Shown: piece by piece, positions 10,128 through 18,269 of the stretch | How positions within the stretch are numbered: the stretch's first letter is position 1 | Layout: the number at the start of each line of letters is the position of its first letter | Assembly (NCBI RefSeq): GCF_020736365.1 | Contig: NZ_CP085988.1 | Location: 1,494,001-1,558,000, forward strand | DNA length: 64,000 nt | Direction: 5' to 3' | From: Clostridium sp. M62/1 | GTDB taxonomy: Bacteria; Bacillota; Clostridia; Lachnospirales; Lachnospiraceae | Translations under genes and position numbers: made by a program | Notes under the pieces: generated by a model | Seen by the model: the letters and a program-made list of their open reading frames with translations, nothing else | What the model was told of the DNA's origin: nothing | Databases searched by the model: none

Positions 10128-10264
10128 TAAAAGGTACTGGCGCCGCAGGCTCCGGTTTAGGCAGGAGAAGAGCGCAGAGAAATATTGAGCAGTAAAGCCC
10201 ATATAAGGCAGACATAAAAAACAGCAGGACAAGCTGAAGAGAAAGCTGCTGCAGGATGCAGAAT

Positions 10265-10335
10265 CCGGCAGGAATCGTTTCGGAAGATTATTCCGGTTTA
10301 CGATCCTGCCGGGGCATCGGCAACAGCTTTTTTGT
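10265..10335 (+). terminator. Candidate terminator downstream of pckA
   Basis: A long hairpin (CCGGCAGGAATCGT pairing with ACGATCCTGCCGG, one bulge, 10265-10312) is followed by a short T-rich run, CTTTTTTGTTG. The T run is 16 bases past the stem, so the assignment is moderate. The gap 10128-10519 otherwise contains only this hairpin and the opposite-strand one at 10355-10403; no gene is supported. Confidence 0.45.
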
Positions 10336-10354
10336 TGTATGGAAAGACCGTGTT

Positions 10355-10403
10355 GTTTTAAAAGGCAAAAGCCCTGATTCCGACAGAGCAGAAAGGGCTT
10401 TGC
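10355..10403 (-). terminator. Candidate terminator of the LysR gene
   Basis: Read on the minus strand, GCAAAGCCC pairs with GGGCTTTTGC around a loop of about 20 bases, followed by CTTTTAAAAC. It lies about 115 bp past the LysR stop and faces the pckA hairpin, as expected for convergent genes. Confidence 0.45.
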
Positions 10404-10519
10404 TGGGGATGGGATGTGCAGCCGGCCAGATAAGAACTGCTGCCCGGCAGCTGTGCCGGTCATGTCCTGAAATACGCTATTTTATCTGATATAAGGTCTC
10501 TGGGGAACATGTACTTTTC

Positions 10520-11410
10520 TCAATCTTCCCTGCAGAGCAGCTTAGCCAGCTGGCAGGCGCACGGGTTCAGGGAACGGCTGGTATCCTCCACGAGACAGAT
10601 AGAGCGGAGGGGGATTTTCTCATCCAGAGGAATTTGAACCACCTTTCCGCTTTCCAGGTCTTCCCTGGCCAGGTTTTCTGAGACAAAGCCGATTCCCAGG
10701 TTATTGCGGATCAGGGGAAGAAGCTGGTCGGCAGTAGCCGCTTCGACGTCTGGAAGAAGCGTAAGTCCCAGACTTTGATAAAACGTATGGTAAAACTCAT
10801 ACGTTTTGGTAGACTTTCCCAGGCAGACCAGGGGATAATCAGTCAGCTCGGCCAGGCGCCGTCTGCTGCCAGATAAAAACGCATAGTTGCTGCCGCCCAC
10901 CAGGATTTCACGAAACTGCTTCAATGGAGTTTCGCGAAACGGAGGGGAAGTGTCGGAAGGAGAGGTGACAACTGCGAAGTCTACCAGCCCCTTTTTGAGA
11001 GCAGACACAGCCTGAGGCGTGGAAAAGTTTGCAATGCGGATGTGTACTCCCGGAAACAGGGTGCGAAATTCACTGAGCCTGGACAGCAGAAGCTCGTGGA
11101 GAGCCGTCTCGCTGGCGCCGATGCTTACAGTTCCATCCTGTATGCTTTTTCCGCGGCCCAGTTCTGACTCTGCCATCTGAAGCTGCTTGTAGGCGATGGA
11201 AACGTGGTGAAACAGACGATCTCCTTCCGGCGTCAGAGAAACTCCCCGGTTGGAGCGGATAAACAGACGGCAGCCAAGCTGATTCTCCAGATTGTTCATA
11301 GAACGCGTAATATTGGGCTGGTTGTTCATCAAAATATTGGCGGCCTGGGTAAAGCTCTTGTACTTTGCCACATAATAGAAAATACGGTAGTAATCGTAGT
11401 TGATTTCCAT
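10520..11410 (-). CDS. LysR-family transcriptional regulator
   Basis: This 296-residue protein has a winged helix-turn-helix at its N-terminus (residues about 1-60, with SFTQAANILMNNQPNITRSM as the recognition region and FIRSNRGVSLTPEGDRLF as the wing) and a periplasmic-binding-like effector domain from about 90. LysR proteins usually regulate a divergent gene or operon in response to a small molecule. Here the divergent side leads to the DUF4392 gene, which is on the same strand, so the target is not obvious. A palindrome just upstream (11437-11463) is a likely autoregulatory site. The inducer cannot be inferred. Confidence 0.93.
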   Translation of the reverse strand: MEINYDYYRIFYYVAKYKSFTQAANILMNNQPNITRSMNNLENQLGCRLFIRSNRGVSLTPEGDRLFHHVSIAYKQLQMAESELGRGKSIQDGTVSIGASETALHELLLSRLSEFRTLFPGVHIRIANFSTPQAVSALKKGLVDFAVVTSPSDTSPPFRETPLKQFREILVGGSNYAFLSGSRRRLAELTDYPLVCLGKSTKTYEFYHTFYQSLGLTLLPDVEAATADQLLPLIRNNLGIGFVSENLAREDLESGKVVQIPLDEKIPLRSICLVEDTSRSLNPCACQLAKLLCRED

Positions 11411-11436
11411 GGCTTCTCCTTATCTGCACAATTCTT

Positions 11437-11463
11437 ATATCAAAATGATATATCGAAGATATC
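11437..11463 (-). promoter_or_regulatory. Possible LysR operator
   Basis: Two overlapping AT-rich inverted repeats, ATATC-AAAAT-GATAT (11437-11451) and GATAT-ATCGAA-GATATC (11447-11463), lie 27-53 bp upstream of the LysR start, where autoregulatory boxes of this family usually sit. Confidence 0.4.
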
Positions 11464-11556
11464 CGATTGATTTGATGTTCCTAATTATACCTGAAAGAAT
11501 GGGAGAAGTAAAGACAGGGTGAAGGGAGAAAAAGCCGAAAAAGAGCAGGCTCTGGC

Positions 11557-12444
11557 TTACGCCGCCTGCTCCTCCTGGGCCTTTCTTACAAGGCTTGAAA
11601 CATCTCTGAGAATTTCAAGGTGGACAGAGAGAGGAAGATGGTCGACTGTCATCTCTCTGAGCTTTGTGGTTCCGTCTACGCCGCCGGCTTCTATGACACG
11701 GCGAAGCATTTCCGTCTCCTGGGCCTCGCTGGGAAGAAGGAAGGCTCCTGTTTCCATGGAAAGCAGTGCCGCTGCTCCGATTCCCCACCAGTTAGACACG
11801 CCTCCGGCCAGCACGCAGTCGGCAGAAGCGGCGGTACAGATGATTTCTCCGCAGGGAACAAAGGACTCGATTTCTTTTCGGAAGGCGCCCATTCCCATCT
11901 CATTTCCGCCGTCTCCGATGGAGAGGGTACGGATATTTCTCCGGGCAGCCAGCTCCAGAAAACAGTCGGCGTCGGCTGTCATGAAGTCAATAATCTCACC
12001 GCGCATATTGTGATAATGGCCGTCTGCCGCCTTTCCGGGCCGTTCTAAGGTGATCACGTGGGTAGGGCAGAGGGTGTCGAGAAGCTGCTCGGAAAAGGCG
12101 CGGGTTCCTGTTTCCGGAAGTACGGTGACAGGCACGTCGGGACAGCGTACGGAGAGAGCTGCCTTAACTAATTCGGACGAGTGCGCGTCCGTTGCCACTG
12201 TGACCTGGCATCCGTTTGCTTTCAGGGCAAAAGCAAGATCGGCGGATCCCAGAGGTCCGTCCGTCTCCCCGATCACGGACCCGTCAGGACAGAGAACCGG
12301 AAAGCCCGTAAGGATCAGGGCGCGTCTTGCGCAGAAAAGCTCTTTGGCTGCCAGTGATAAGGGGGACGGCGGAAGAGAGCCAAGCAGGCCGCGTCCGCCA
12401 AAATCCTGCTTCATCACTGCATCCAGCTTGTCAAAAAAATTCAT
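11557..12444 (-). CDS. DUF4392 protein, D-glutamate cyclase-like
   Basis: The protein has 295 residues. The DUF4392 family includes the C-terminal domain of mammalian D-glutamate cyclase, which converts D-glutamate to 5-oxo-D-proline; bacterial stand-alone members are poorly studied. The family signature GDGGNEMGMGAF sits in the middle, preceded by RPGKAADGHYHNMRG and an N-terminal nucleotide-like strand-loop (ILTGFPV). I chose ATG 12444 because GGGAGGA lies directly before it; the in-frame extension to 12459 would include the ribosome site. A strong promoter and a folded leader precede the gene. Catabolism or detoxification of D-amino acids is an inference. Confidence 0.8.
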   Translation of the reverse strand: MNFFDKLDAVMKQDFGGRGLLGSLPPSPLSLAAKELFCARRALILTGFPVLCPDGSVIGETDGPLGSADLAFALKANGCQVTVATDAHSSELVKAALSVRCPDVPVTVLPETGTRAFSEQLLDTLCPTHVITLERPGKAADGHYHNMRGEIIDFMTADADCFLELAARRNIRTLSIGDGGNEMGMGAFRKEIESFVPCGEIICTAASADCVLAGGVSNWWGIGAAALLSMETGAFLLPSEAQETEMLRRVIEAGGVDGTTKLREMTVDHLPLSVHLEILRDVSSLVRKAQEEQAA

Positions 12445-12608
12445 ATGAAATCCTCCCATTATGAGGGCTTTTTACCTGTTTCCGGGTTCAGACCCGGTTG
12501 GAACAAATAAAAAAAGCCACTCCTCCTGTTCAGATTCATGGCTCTTATTTACGATGGGAACATCCGGGCAGGAGTCCCGATAAATAAAAGAATCCGTATG
12601 CTTTTTTC
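12445..12608 (-). promoter_or_regulatory. Structured 5' leader with attenuator-like terminator
   Basis: Between the inferred transcription start (about 12608) and the DUF4392 start, the minus strand can form three structures. The first is an outer stem TTATTTA/TAAATAA (12588-12545) enclosing GGGA/TCCC. The second is a hairpin AGCCA/TGGCT (12543-12515) followed by a run of seven T, like an intrinsic terminator. The third is a 6-bp hairpin CCGGGT-TCTG-ACCCGG-type (12497-12482) close to the ribosome site. CTCCTG in the first structure can pair with CAGGAG in the terminator loop, which would make the states exclusive. I do not recognise a known riboswitch class. Confidence 0.5.
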
Positions 12609-12614
12609 AATCCT

Positions 12615-12643
12615 ATCTTAACGCGTTTCCTCCCTCCTGTCAA
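12615..12643 (-). promoter_or_regulatory. Promoter of the DUF4392 gene
   Basis: On the minus strand TTGACA (12643-12638) is followed after exactly 17 bp by TAAGAT (12620-12615), a near-consensus sigma-A promoter about 170 bp upstream of the start codon, leaving room for the leader. Confidence 0.75.
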
Positions 12644-12692
12644 GTTAAAAGACGGCTCCGTTTCAAAAATCCAGGCGATTCTGAAATTTTGC

Positions 12693-12721
12693 TTGAAGGA
12701 AGAAAACTGCCTGCTTATAAT
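12693..12721 (+). promoter_or_regulatory. Promoter of the DUF3870 gene
   Basis: TTGAAG at 12693 and TATAAT at 12716 are separated by 17 bp. The promoter is divergent from that of the DUF4392 gene. Between it and the gene is a hairpin GTCTGCC/GGCAGAC (about 12759-12800) followed by GGTTTTTC, which could act as an attenuator. Confidence 0.65.
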
Positions 12722-12827
12722 AGTAACAATGGATGGCGAAAAGATGCCAAAACAGAGCCGTCTGCCTCAAAAAAGAAGGAATTCCGGCAGACTGGTTTTT
12801 CAGGAAAATGACAGGGAGAACAAAGCT

Positions 12828-13163
12828 ATGCAATACGGAAAAGGTACAATATTAGTGGTGGGCCAGGCCAAGCCCAGCAGAGAGGATGCGATCTACAGCC
12901 TCCACGGAGAATTTTACATCAGCCTGGTGCTGGAAAAGGAGAGCGGGAAAATTCTGAATGTGGAGTGCAACACCATTCTTCATGTGACGAGTGATTTTGT
13001 GGCAGAGATGTTCATTGGAAAGAGTCTCAGGACAGATCTGGAGCTGCTGGAGGGAGAGATCAGAAGCCGCTATTTTGCCATGACCCAGAAACCGCTGATT
13101 GCCTGCATGAAGGACGCATACAACCGGTATATGATGGTTCTGGAAAAGGAAAGACGCCTGTAG
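12828..13163 (+). CDS. DUF3870 family protein
   Basis: The protein has 111 residues. I recognise the family pattern: GQAKP near the start, a histidine in LHGEFYISLVL, a central TSDFVAEMFIGKSL segment and a C-terminal RYF-K-LI-KDAYNRY stretch. Members are small cytosolic proteins of unknown role, often near metabolic genes in Clostridia. The start ATG 12828 follows a CAGGGAGA site; an in-frame extension upstream to 12693 overlaps the promoter and is rejected. No partner gene is evident; it stands between two divergent and same-strand neighbours. Confidence 0.7.
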   Translation: MQYGKGTILVVGQAKPSREDAIYSLHGEFYISLVLEKESGKILNVECNTILHVTSDFVAEMFIGKSLRTDLELLEGEIRSRYFAMTQKPLIACMKDAYNRYMMVLEKERRL

Positions 13164-13327
13164 ATCCTCGCAGACTCAGAGCGGACAGAGAAAATAGATC
13201 TGTATTTTTTCATTCGTTTCTGATATAACTATACGTGCCCTGAAACTGGAAGGTGCCAAGAGACGGCGCCTGCTCTGGATTTCTTTGCAGGAAACAAAAA
13301 AATTTAGGAAAAGTGAGGGATTGTTCG

Positions 13328-15421
13328 GTGAAGGAAAGAGACGGACAGCATGTAAGCGAAGCGAAATGGAAGGCTCCCCTGGATGAGGCCGGGGAGAAGC
13401 GCCATCTGAAAAACTGCCTCTCAGTGATTGAGGAGAATATTTCTCTCTATAAAAAGAAGGAGAGAGATTATCAGCGGGAGGTAAAGGAACTGTACCAGTC
13501 GGTGAAAAAGGGGGAAGGTGACTCCTACGGCCTTCTGGTTGCCGGGCGCAATATTCTGGAACACACCCAGAATGCGCTCAGAAAAAACAGAGCTGCGCTG
13601 AAAAAAGCCTACTTCGGGCGCATTGACTATGAGGACAGAACCTTTGGCGTCAATGAAACATGTTATATTGGAAAAAACGGCATTACAAAGAATCAGACGG
13701 ATGTGATCATCGTGGACTGGCGCGCTCCGGCTGCCAATGTCTACTATGAAAATGAGCTGGGAGAGGGCAGCTATGACGTTCCGGGAAGCGGCTCTGTGGA
13801 AATCTGTCTGGACAGGAAGAGAACCTACGATATAGACGGAGATACGCTTCTGGGATTTTACGATGACGATGTGGCTGCCAATGACGAGCTTCTGGTTAAA
13901 TATCTCTCTCAGAACAAGGAGGCTGTTCTGGGCGATATTATCGCGACTATTCAGAGAGAGCAGAATGAAATTATCAGGGATATACCTTATAAAAATATCA
14001 TTGTCCAGGGAGTTGCGGGAAGCGGAAAAACTACAGTTGCCCTTCACCGCATTTCCTATCTGCTCTACAACTATGACAAGGAATACAAGCCGTCGGAGTT
14101 CTGCATTGTCGGAAGCAGTGATATGCTGCTCAACTATATAAACAGCGGTCTTCCGGAGCTGGATGTAAACCATGTGCGCCAGATGAGAATGGATGTGTTT
14201 ATCCCCTATCTGATGGGAAAAGCGTGGAAAAAGAAATACATTCTGACAGAAGACAGGGAGGATGCTCCGGCCAAAAGCCACCTGTCCTTTATAAGGAAGC
14301 TGGATCAGTTTCTGGATACATGGAGGGAGCGCTCTCTGAACCTTGGGGATATCAGAGACCAGACGCTGGGCATGGTATTTACAGAGGAAAACCTGAGAGA
14401 AACGGCAGAGAGAAATGAGGGACTCTCCCTTTATCAGCTGGAAAAGCTCTTAAATGCCAGAATTGCGTCAAGAATCCGCTTTCTCTGTACGGGAAAGGAT
14501 GAGAATTTCAGGAAGGAAAAGCTGGCAGAGTATAAAAAATATTTCGACTCATCCAGACATAAATGGACGGAAATGCAGATCTACCTGGAATTTCTCGGCC
14601 TGCTTGCGGAGGAAGGCTCTGCCGGCATTTCAGAGGAGACGAAGGAGGCTGTGAAAAAAGGGCGGTTTGACCTGTATGATGCGGCTGCCATTGCCCTGAT
14701 ATGGAAACGGATTCTGGCAAAAAAGGAGACGGATGAGTTCAGCCAGATCATCATTGACGAGGCCCAGGATTTCGGAGAGACGGTGTACTATGTGATCCGC
14801 CGTCTGCTGCCGGGCTGCTACTTCACCATTATGGGCGATGTCTCCCAGAATATCCGCTATGAGACGGGAATGAACGACTGGGAGGGGCTTAAGGAAGCCA
14901 TGTTTGAGAAGGAGAACGACAGCTTTTACCTGCTGGCCAAGAGTTACCGGAATACGATAGAGATTTCCGGCCAGGCCGGACTGGTTCTGGAGCATGCATC
15001 CCAGGGCGCCTATAAGATCCAGCCGGTGATCCGGCACGGCCGTCCGGTAGAGGACAGAACGGCACATCAGGAGCCTGAAAAGGCGCTGAGAGTGGCGGTG
15101 GAGGAGGTTAAGAGCCGCGGCTATGAAACCATTGCCGTTATCTGCCGGTGCGAGGAAGAGGCAGAAGAGGTGAGAATGCTGCTGGGACTCGAAAAGACTG
15201 CGCCGGGAGAGTTTAAAAACGGCGTTATGGTGCTCCCTGTGACTCTGACGAAGGGATTGGAGTTTGACGCGGTAATTCTCTGGAAGCCGGATGAGGAGCA
15301 TTATGGCGTAAACAAAAAGGACGCCAAACTTTTGTATGTGGCAATCACCCGCGCCCTTCACGAGCTCTGGCTGGTGGGCGATCGGGAAAAAAGTCCTCTG
15401 TTTGAGGGAAGGGAAGCATAG
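13328..15421 (+). CDS. helD: HelD-type superfamily 1 helicase (RNA polymerase recycling)
   Basis: HelD proteins are UvrD-like ATPases that pry stalled RNA polymerase off nucleic acid. From GTG 13328 (behind GTGAGGGA) the protein has about 697 residues. A coiled N-terminal arm (residues about 15-100, rich in Lys/Glu) is followed by GRIDYEDRTFGVNETCYIGK and DVIIVDWRAPAANVYY, typical of the family. Walker A is [14 protein letters not shown] (about 228-241), and Walker B is IIIDEAQDFGET. Motif IV-like and GDVSQNIRYETGMNDW segments follow, then the C-terminal TKGLEFDAVILW and LYVAITRALHELWLVG. An upstream GTG at 13253 lacks a good site. A strong bidirectional terminator follows. Confidence 0.88.
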   Translation: MKERDGQHVSEAKWKAPLDEAGEKRHLKNCLSVIEENISLYKKKERDYQREVKELYQSVKKGEGDSYGLLVAGRNILEHTQNALRKNRAALKKAYFGRIDYEDRTFGVNETCYIGKNGITKNQTDVIIVDWRAPAANVYYENELGEGSYDVPGSGSVEICLDRKRTYDIDGDTLLGFYDDDVAANDELLVKYLSQNKEAVLGDIIATIQREQNEIIRDIPYKNIIVQGVAGSGKTTVALHRISYLLYNYDKEYKPSEFCIVGSSDMLLNYINSGLPELDVNHVRQMRMDVFIPYLMGKAWKKKYILTEDREDAPAKSHLSFIRKLDQFLDTWRERSLNLGDIRDQTLGMVFTEENLRETAERNEGLSLYQLEKLLNARIASRIRFLCTGKDENFRKEKLAEYKKYFDSSRHKWTEMQIYLEFLGLLAEEGSAGISEETKEAVKKGRFDLYDAAAIALIWKRILAKKETDEFSQIIIDEAQDFGETVYYVIRRLLPGCYFTIMGDVSQNIRYETGMNDWEGLKEAMFEKENDSFYLLAKSYRNTIEISGQAGLVLEHASQGAYKIQPVIRHGRPVEDRTAHQEPEKALRVAVEEVKSRGYETIAVICRCEEEAEEVRMLLGLEKTAPGEFKNGVMVLPVTLTKGLEFDAVILWKPDEEHYGVNKKDAKLLYVAITRALHELWLVGDREKSPLFEGREA

Positions 15422-15462
15422 CTTCCATGTGAAATGGCGCATCAGCCATCGGTGAAAAAAAT

Positions 15463-15520
15463 AAGTGACGCATCCACACAGACAGCCGTCTGGATGCGTC
15501 ACTTTTCTCTTTTTTAGAAA
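15463..15520. terminator. Bidirectional terminator between helD and the PurF homologue
   Basis: A perfect stem of GTGACGCATCC with GGATGCGTCAC around a 12-base loop is flanked by an A run on the left and TTTTCTCTTTTTT on the right, serving the two convergent genes. Confidence 0.9.
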
Positions 15521-15550
15521 ACCTGGGGCAGGGATTTCTCCTGCTCTTTC

Positions 15551-16957
15551 CTACTCCTTGCCGTTCCAGCAGTAAGTACAGAGTTTACATGGGGAAATGC
15601 CGATGGATTCCACCAGATCGTCGAGGCGGTGGAACTGGAGTGTGGTAAAGTTTAATTTCTTTCGGATTTCCTCTACCATGGCCTTGTAGTTTTCACTGTC
15701 CGGGTTAGCGTAATCGGCCAGTGTTTCCTCAGAGACGTCGTCTCCCTCCCGCTCACGGATGATCCGTCGTGTGATTAAATCCAGCTCTGAGTTGGAGCGG
15801 GAAAAATTCAGGTATTTGCAGCCAAACAGAAGCGGAGGACAGGCGGGACGAATATGTACCTCCTTGGCGCCGCTCTGGTAGAGAAACTCTGTGGTTTCCC
15901 CCAGCTGTGTACCGCGGACGATGGAGTCGTCAATGAGAAGAAGACTCTTGTCGCGGATCAGGGCGTCTACGGGAATCAGCTTCATGCGGGCGATCAGATT
16001 TCTCTGGTTCTGGCTTGTAGGCATGAAGGAACGAGGCCAGGTTGGCGTATATTTAATGAAAGGACGGGCAAATGGGATGCCGGATTCATTGGCATAGCCG
16101 ATGGCATGTGCGATACCGGAGTCCGGAATGCCTGCAACCAGATCAGATTTGGAGTGATCGCGTCTGGCAAGCATTTTTCCGCAGGTATAGCGCATGGCCT
16201 CCACATTGACTCCCTCATAGGTGGAGGTAGGATAGCCGTAGTAAACCCAGAGGAAGGAACAGATTTTCATCTCCTCCCGCGGTGCGCTCAGCGTTTCGAT
16301 TCCCTCCGGAGTCATAAATACAATCTCGCCGGGGCCTAACTCGTGGCAGTCCTTGTAGCCGAGGTTAATGTAGGCAAAGCTCTCGAAGGATACGCAGAAA
16401 GCGCCCTCCTTCTTTCCGATCATGGCCGGAGTTCTTCCAAGCCTGTCTCTGGAAACGTAGATGCCCTCCGGGGTCAGAAGCAGGATTGTCATGGAACCCT
16501 GAATCCTCTCCTGTGCATACAGAAGGCCGTCTACAATGGAATCCTTCTGGTTGATGATGGCGGCGACCAGCTCGGTGGCATTGATCTTTCCGCCGCTCAT
16601 CTCAAGAAAATGAATATGGCCCTTTTCATAGGACTCCTCGATCAGTTCCTGCTCATTTGTTATTTTGCCCACTGTGGTGATGGCATAGCTGCCCAGGTGG
16701 GACTGAATTAAAAGCGGCTGCGGTTCCATATCGGAAATACAGCCAATGCCCATATTTCCCGTCAGTTCGTCCACATCTCGCTCAAATTTCGTTCGGAACG
16801 GGGAATTTTCGATATTGTGAATGGAACGGTTGAAGCCGTCAGGCCCGTAGACGGCCATTCCGCCGCGTCTGGTCCCAAGATGAGAATGATAGTCTACTCC
16901 GAAGAATAAATCCAAAGTGCAGTTTGTTTTTGAGGTTACACCAAAAAATCCGCCCAT
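15551..16957 (-). CDS. PurF-like phosphoribosyltransferase with degenerate glutaminase domain
   Basis: The 468 residues align over the full length of glutamine PRPP amidotransferase. Phosphoribosyltransferase features are present: LLLIDDSIVRGTQ (340-351), GIPDSGIAHAIGYA (277-290) and candidate iron-sulfur cysteines 233, 380, 457 and 460. The N-terminal glutaminase site is lost. The mature PurF nucleophile (Cys after Met) is Gly here (MGGFFGV), with a strong GGAAGG site fixing this start. The HVRYST substrate motif reads CISDME, the oxyanion NGN reads VGK, and the conserved Asp of S/TDTE reads Ala (NATE). It therefore probably cannot use glutamine, and may use ammonia or be regulatory. A normal PurF would be expected elsewhere in the genome. 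Confidence 0.85.
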   Translation of the reverse strand: MGGFFGVTSKTNCTLDLFFGVDYHSHLGTRRGGMAVYGPDGFNRSIHNIENSPFRTKFERDVDELTGNMGIGCISDMEPQPLLIQSHLGSYAITTVGKITNEQELIEESYEKGHIHFLEMSGGKINATELVAAIINQKDSIVDGLLYAQERIQGSMTILLLTPEGIYVSRDRLGRTPAMIGKKEGAFCVSFESFAYINLGYKDCHELGPGEIVFMTPEGIETLSAPREEMKICSFLWVYYGYPTSTYEGVNVEAMRYTCGKMLARRDHSKSDLVAGIPDSGIAHAIGYANESGIPFARPFIKYTPTWPRSFMPTSQNQRNLIARMKLIPVDALIRDKSLLLIDDSIVRGTQLGETTEFLYQSGAKEVHIRPACPPLLFGCKYLNFSRSNSELDLITRRIIREREGDDVSEETLADYANPDSENYKAMVEEIRKKLNFTTLQFHRLDDLVESIGISPCKLCTYCWNGKE

Positions 16958-17027
16958 TTTTTCCTTCCTTTCAATCTGTGTAATTCAGTTGTTTTTTCTG
17001 ACGCCATACAGCGCAAAAGTCAACTCT

Positions 17028-17057
17028 ATCTTAGCATATATTAGGTAAAATGGACAA
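17028..17057 (-). promoter_or_regulatory. Promoter of the PurF homologue
   Basis: On the minus strand TTGTCC (17057-17052) and TAAGAT (17033-17028) are 18 bp apart, about 70 bp upstream of the start. I see no purine riboswitch-like structure in the short leader. Confidence 0.5.
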
Positions 17058-17113
17058 TAGGATTCATTTATTATAAATATTAATAAAAACAAAGGGGTTT
17101 CGTGATAAAGGGG

Positions 17114-17142
17114 TTGGTGTTTTTCATAAAATTAGGTATAAT
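17114..17142 (+). promoter_or_regulatory. Promoter of the polysaccharide deacetylase gene
   Basis: TTGGTG at 17114 and TATAAT at 17137 are 17 bp apart. The start codon is 57 bp downstream, after an AGAGGAAG ribosome site. Confidence 0.65.
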
Positions 17143-17198
17143 GGCTGTACGGCAGGAAATGCTTTTCAGACTCATCAGAATAGAAAGAGGAAGAAACT

Positions 17199-18206
17199 AT
17201 GAGGATCAAATACAGAACAGGAAAATTTCTGGCTGCCATGGTCTGTGCGGCAGCCCTGTGTACATGGGGAGGCACAGCCTCCTTTGCGGCAGAAGTGTCA
17301 GGGCCGGCATCTGACACGGAGATAGCGGAGAACTCAAAAGAGCAGGCTCAGCCAATGGGGCCTGGGATGGAAAGTGCACAGTCCGCAGAAAGCAGTCAGC
17401 CAGAAAACGGAGCCCAGACAGAAGGCGGCGGCCAGGCAGGAGATACGCTGCAGACAGAGGGCGGTCAGACGGGAGGCGCAGCTCAGACAGGGGATGGGGC
17501 TCAGACAGAGGGAAGCAGCCAGGAAGGAGATGGAGCTCAGGGAGAAACAGCCGGTCAGGCAGACGGGATGGTGATGAGCAATGGCCGTCTTCTGGATCCG
17601 TCCAGACCCATGGTTGCCCTTACCTTTGACGACGGACCGTATGCCCCGGTGGGAAACAGGATTATGGACTGTATGGAAAAGTATAATGGAAGGGGCACCT
17701 TCTTTGTAGTAGGAAACCGCGTCAATTCCTTCCAGGAGGAACTGCGCCGGATGCAGGCAGCCGGCCACGAGATAGCAAATCACAGCTACAGCCATAAGTA
17801 CCTGCAGAAGCTGGGAGCTGAGCAGATAAGAAATGAGGTGGAAGGCTGCAATCAGGCAGTGGCTGCCGTCACCGGCGTATCGCCGGCCCTGATGCGCCTG
17901 CCGGGCGGAAGCTACAATGCAGCTGTACTGGCCAATATTCACCAGCCGATTATCCTGTGGAACATTGACACAAGGGACTGGGCCACAAAAAACGCAGCTC
18001 AGACAGCTGCAGCTGTAATCGGCAAAGTAAAGGATGGAGATATTGTGCTGATGCATGAGCTGTATTCGTCTACGGCTCAGGCGGTGGAGCAGATAGCTCC
18101 GGCTCTCACCGGGCAGGGCTTCCAGCTTGTGACAGTGAGCGAGCTGATACAGTTTCGGGGCGGAGCGGCTCCCGGAGTTATTTCCTACAGCTTTCCTCCG
18201 GCTTAG
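17199..18206 (+). CDS. Secreted polysaccharide deacetylase (CE4/NodB)
   Basis: CE4 enzymes remove N-acetyl groups from peptidoglycan or other surface glycans, often giving lysozyme resistance. The 335-residue protein starts with a signal peptide (MRIKYRTGKF, then a hydrophobic stretch ending SFAAE). It continues with a low-complexity Gly/Gln/Thr/Glu linker (about 45-125) and the NodB domain. Catalytic motifs are seen in order: TFDDGP (Asp pair), HSYSH (metal-binding histidines), RLPGG, DTRDW and LMHE. All are complete, so the enzyme should be active outside the membrane. The linker resembles wall-spanning spacers. The next gene (PPC domain) follows after 63 bp and may be co-transcribed. Confidence 0.93.
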   Translation: MRIKYRTGKFLAAMVCAAALCTWGGTASFAAEVSGPASDTEIAENSKEQAQPMGPGMESAQSAESSQPENGAQTEGGGQAGDTLQTEGGQTGGAAQTGDGAQTEGSSQEGDGAQGETAGQADGMVMSNGRLLDPSRPMVALTFDDGPYAPVGNRIMDCMEKYNGRGTFFVVGNRVNSFQEELRRMQAAGHEIANHSYSHKYLQKLGAEQIRNEVEGCNQAVAAVTGVSPALMRLPGGSYNAAVLANIHQPIILWNIDTRDWATKNAAQTAAAVIGKVKDGDIVLMHELYSSTAQAVEQIAPALTGQGFQLVTVSELIQFRGGAAPGVISYSFPPA

Positions 18207-18269
18207 GGCTTTTACGAAACGGAGAGGAAACGCAGGCGTATTGGGTGTGAGAGAAAGGAAGGGATTTCG

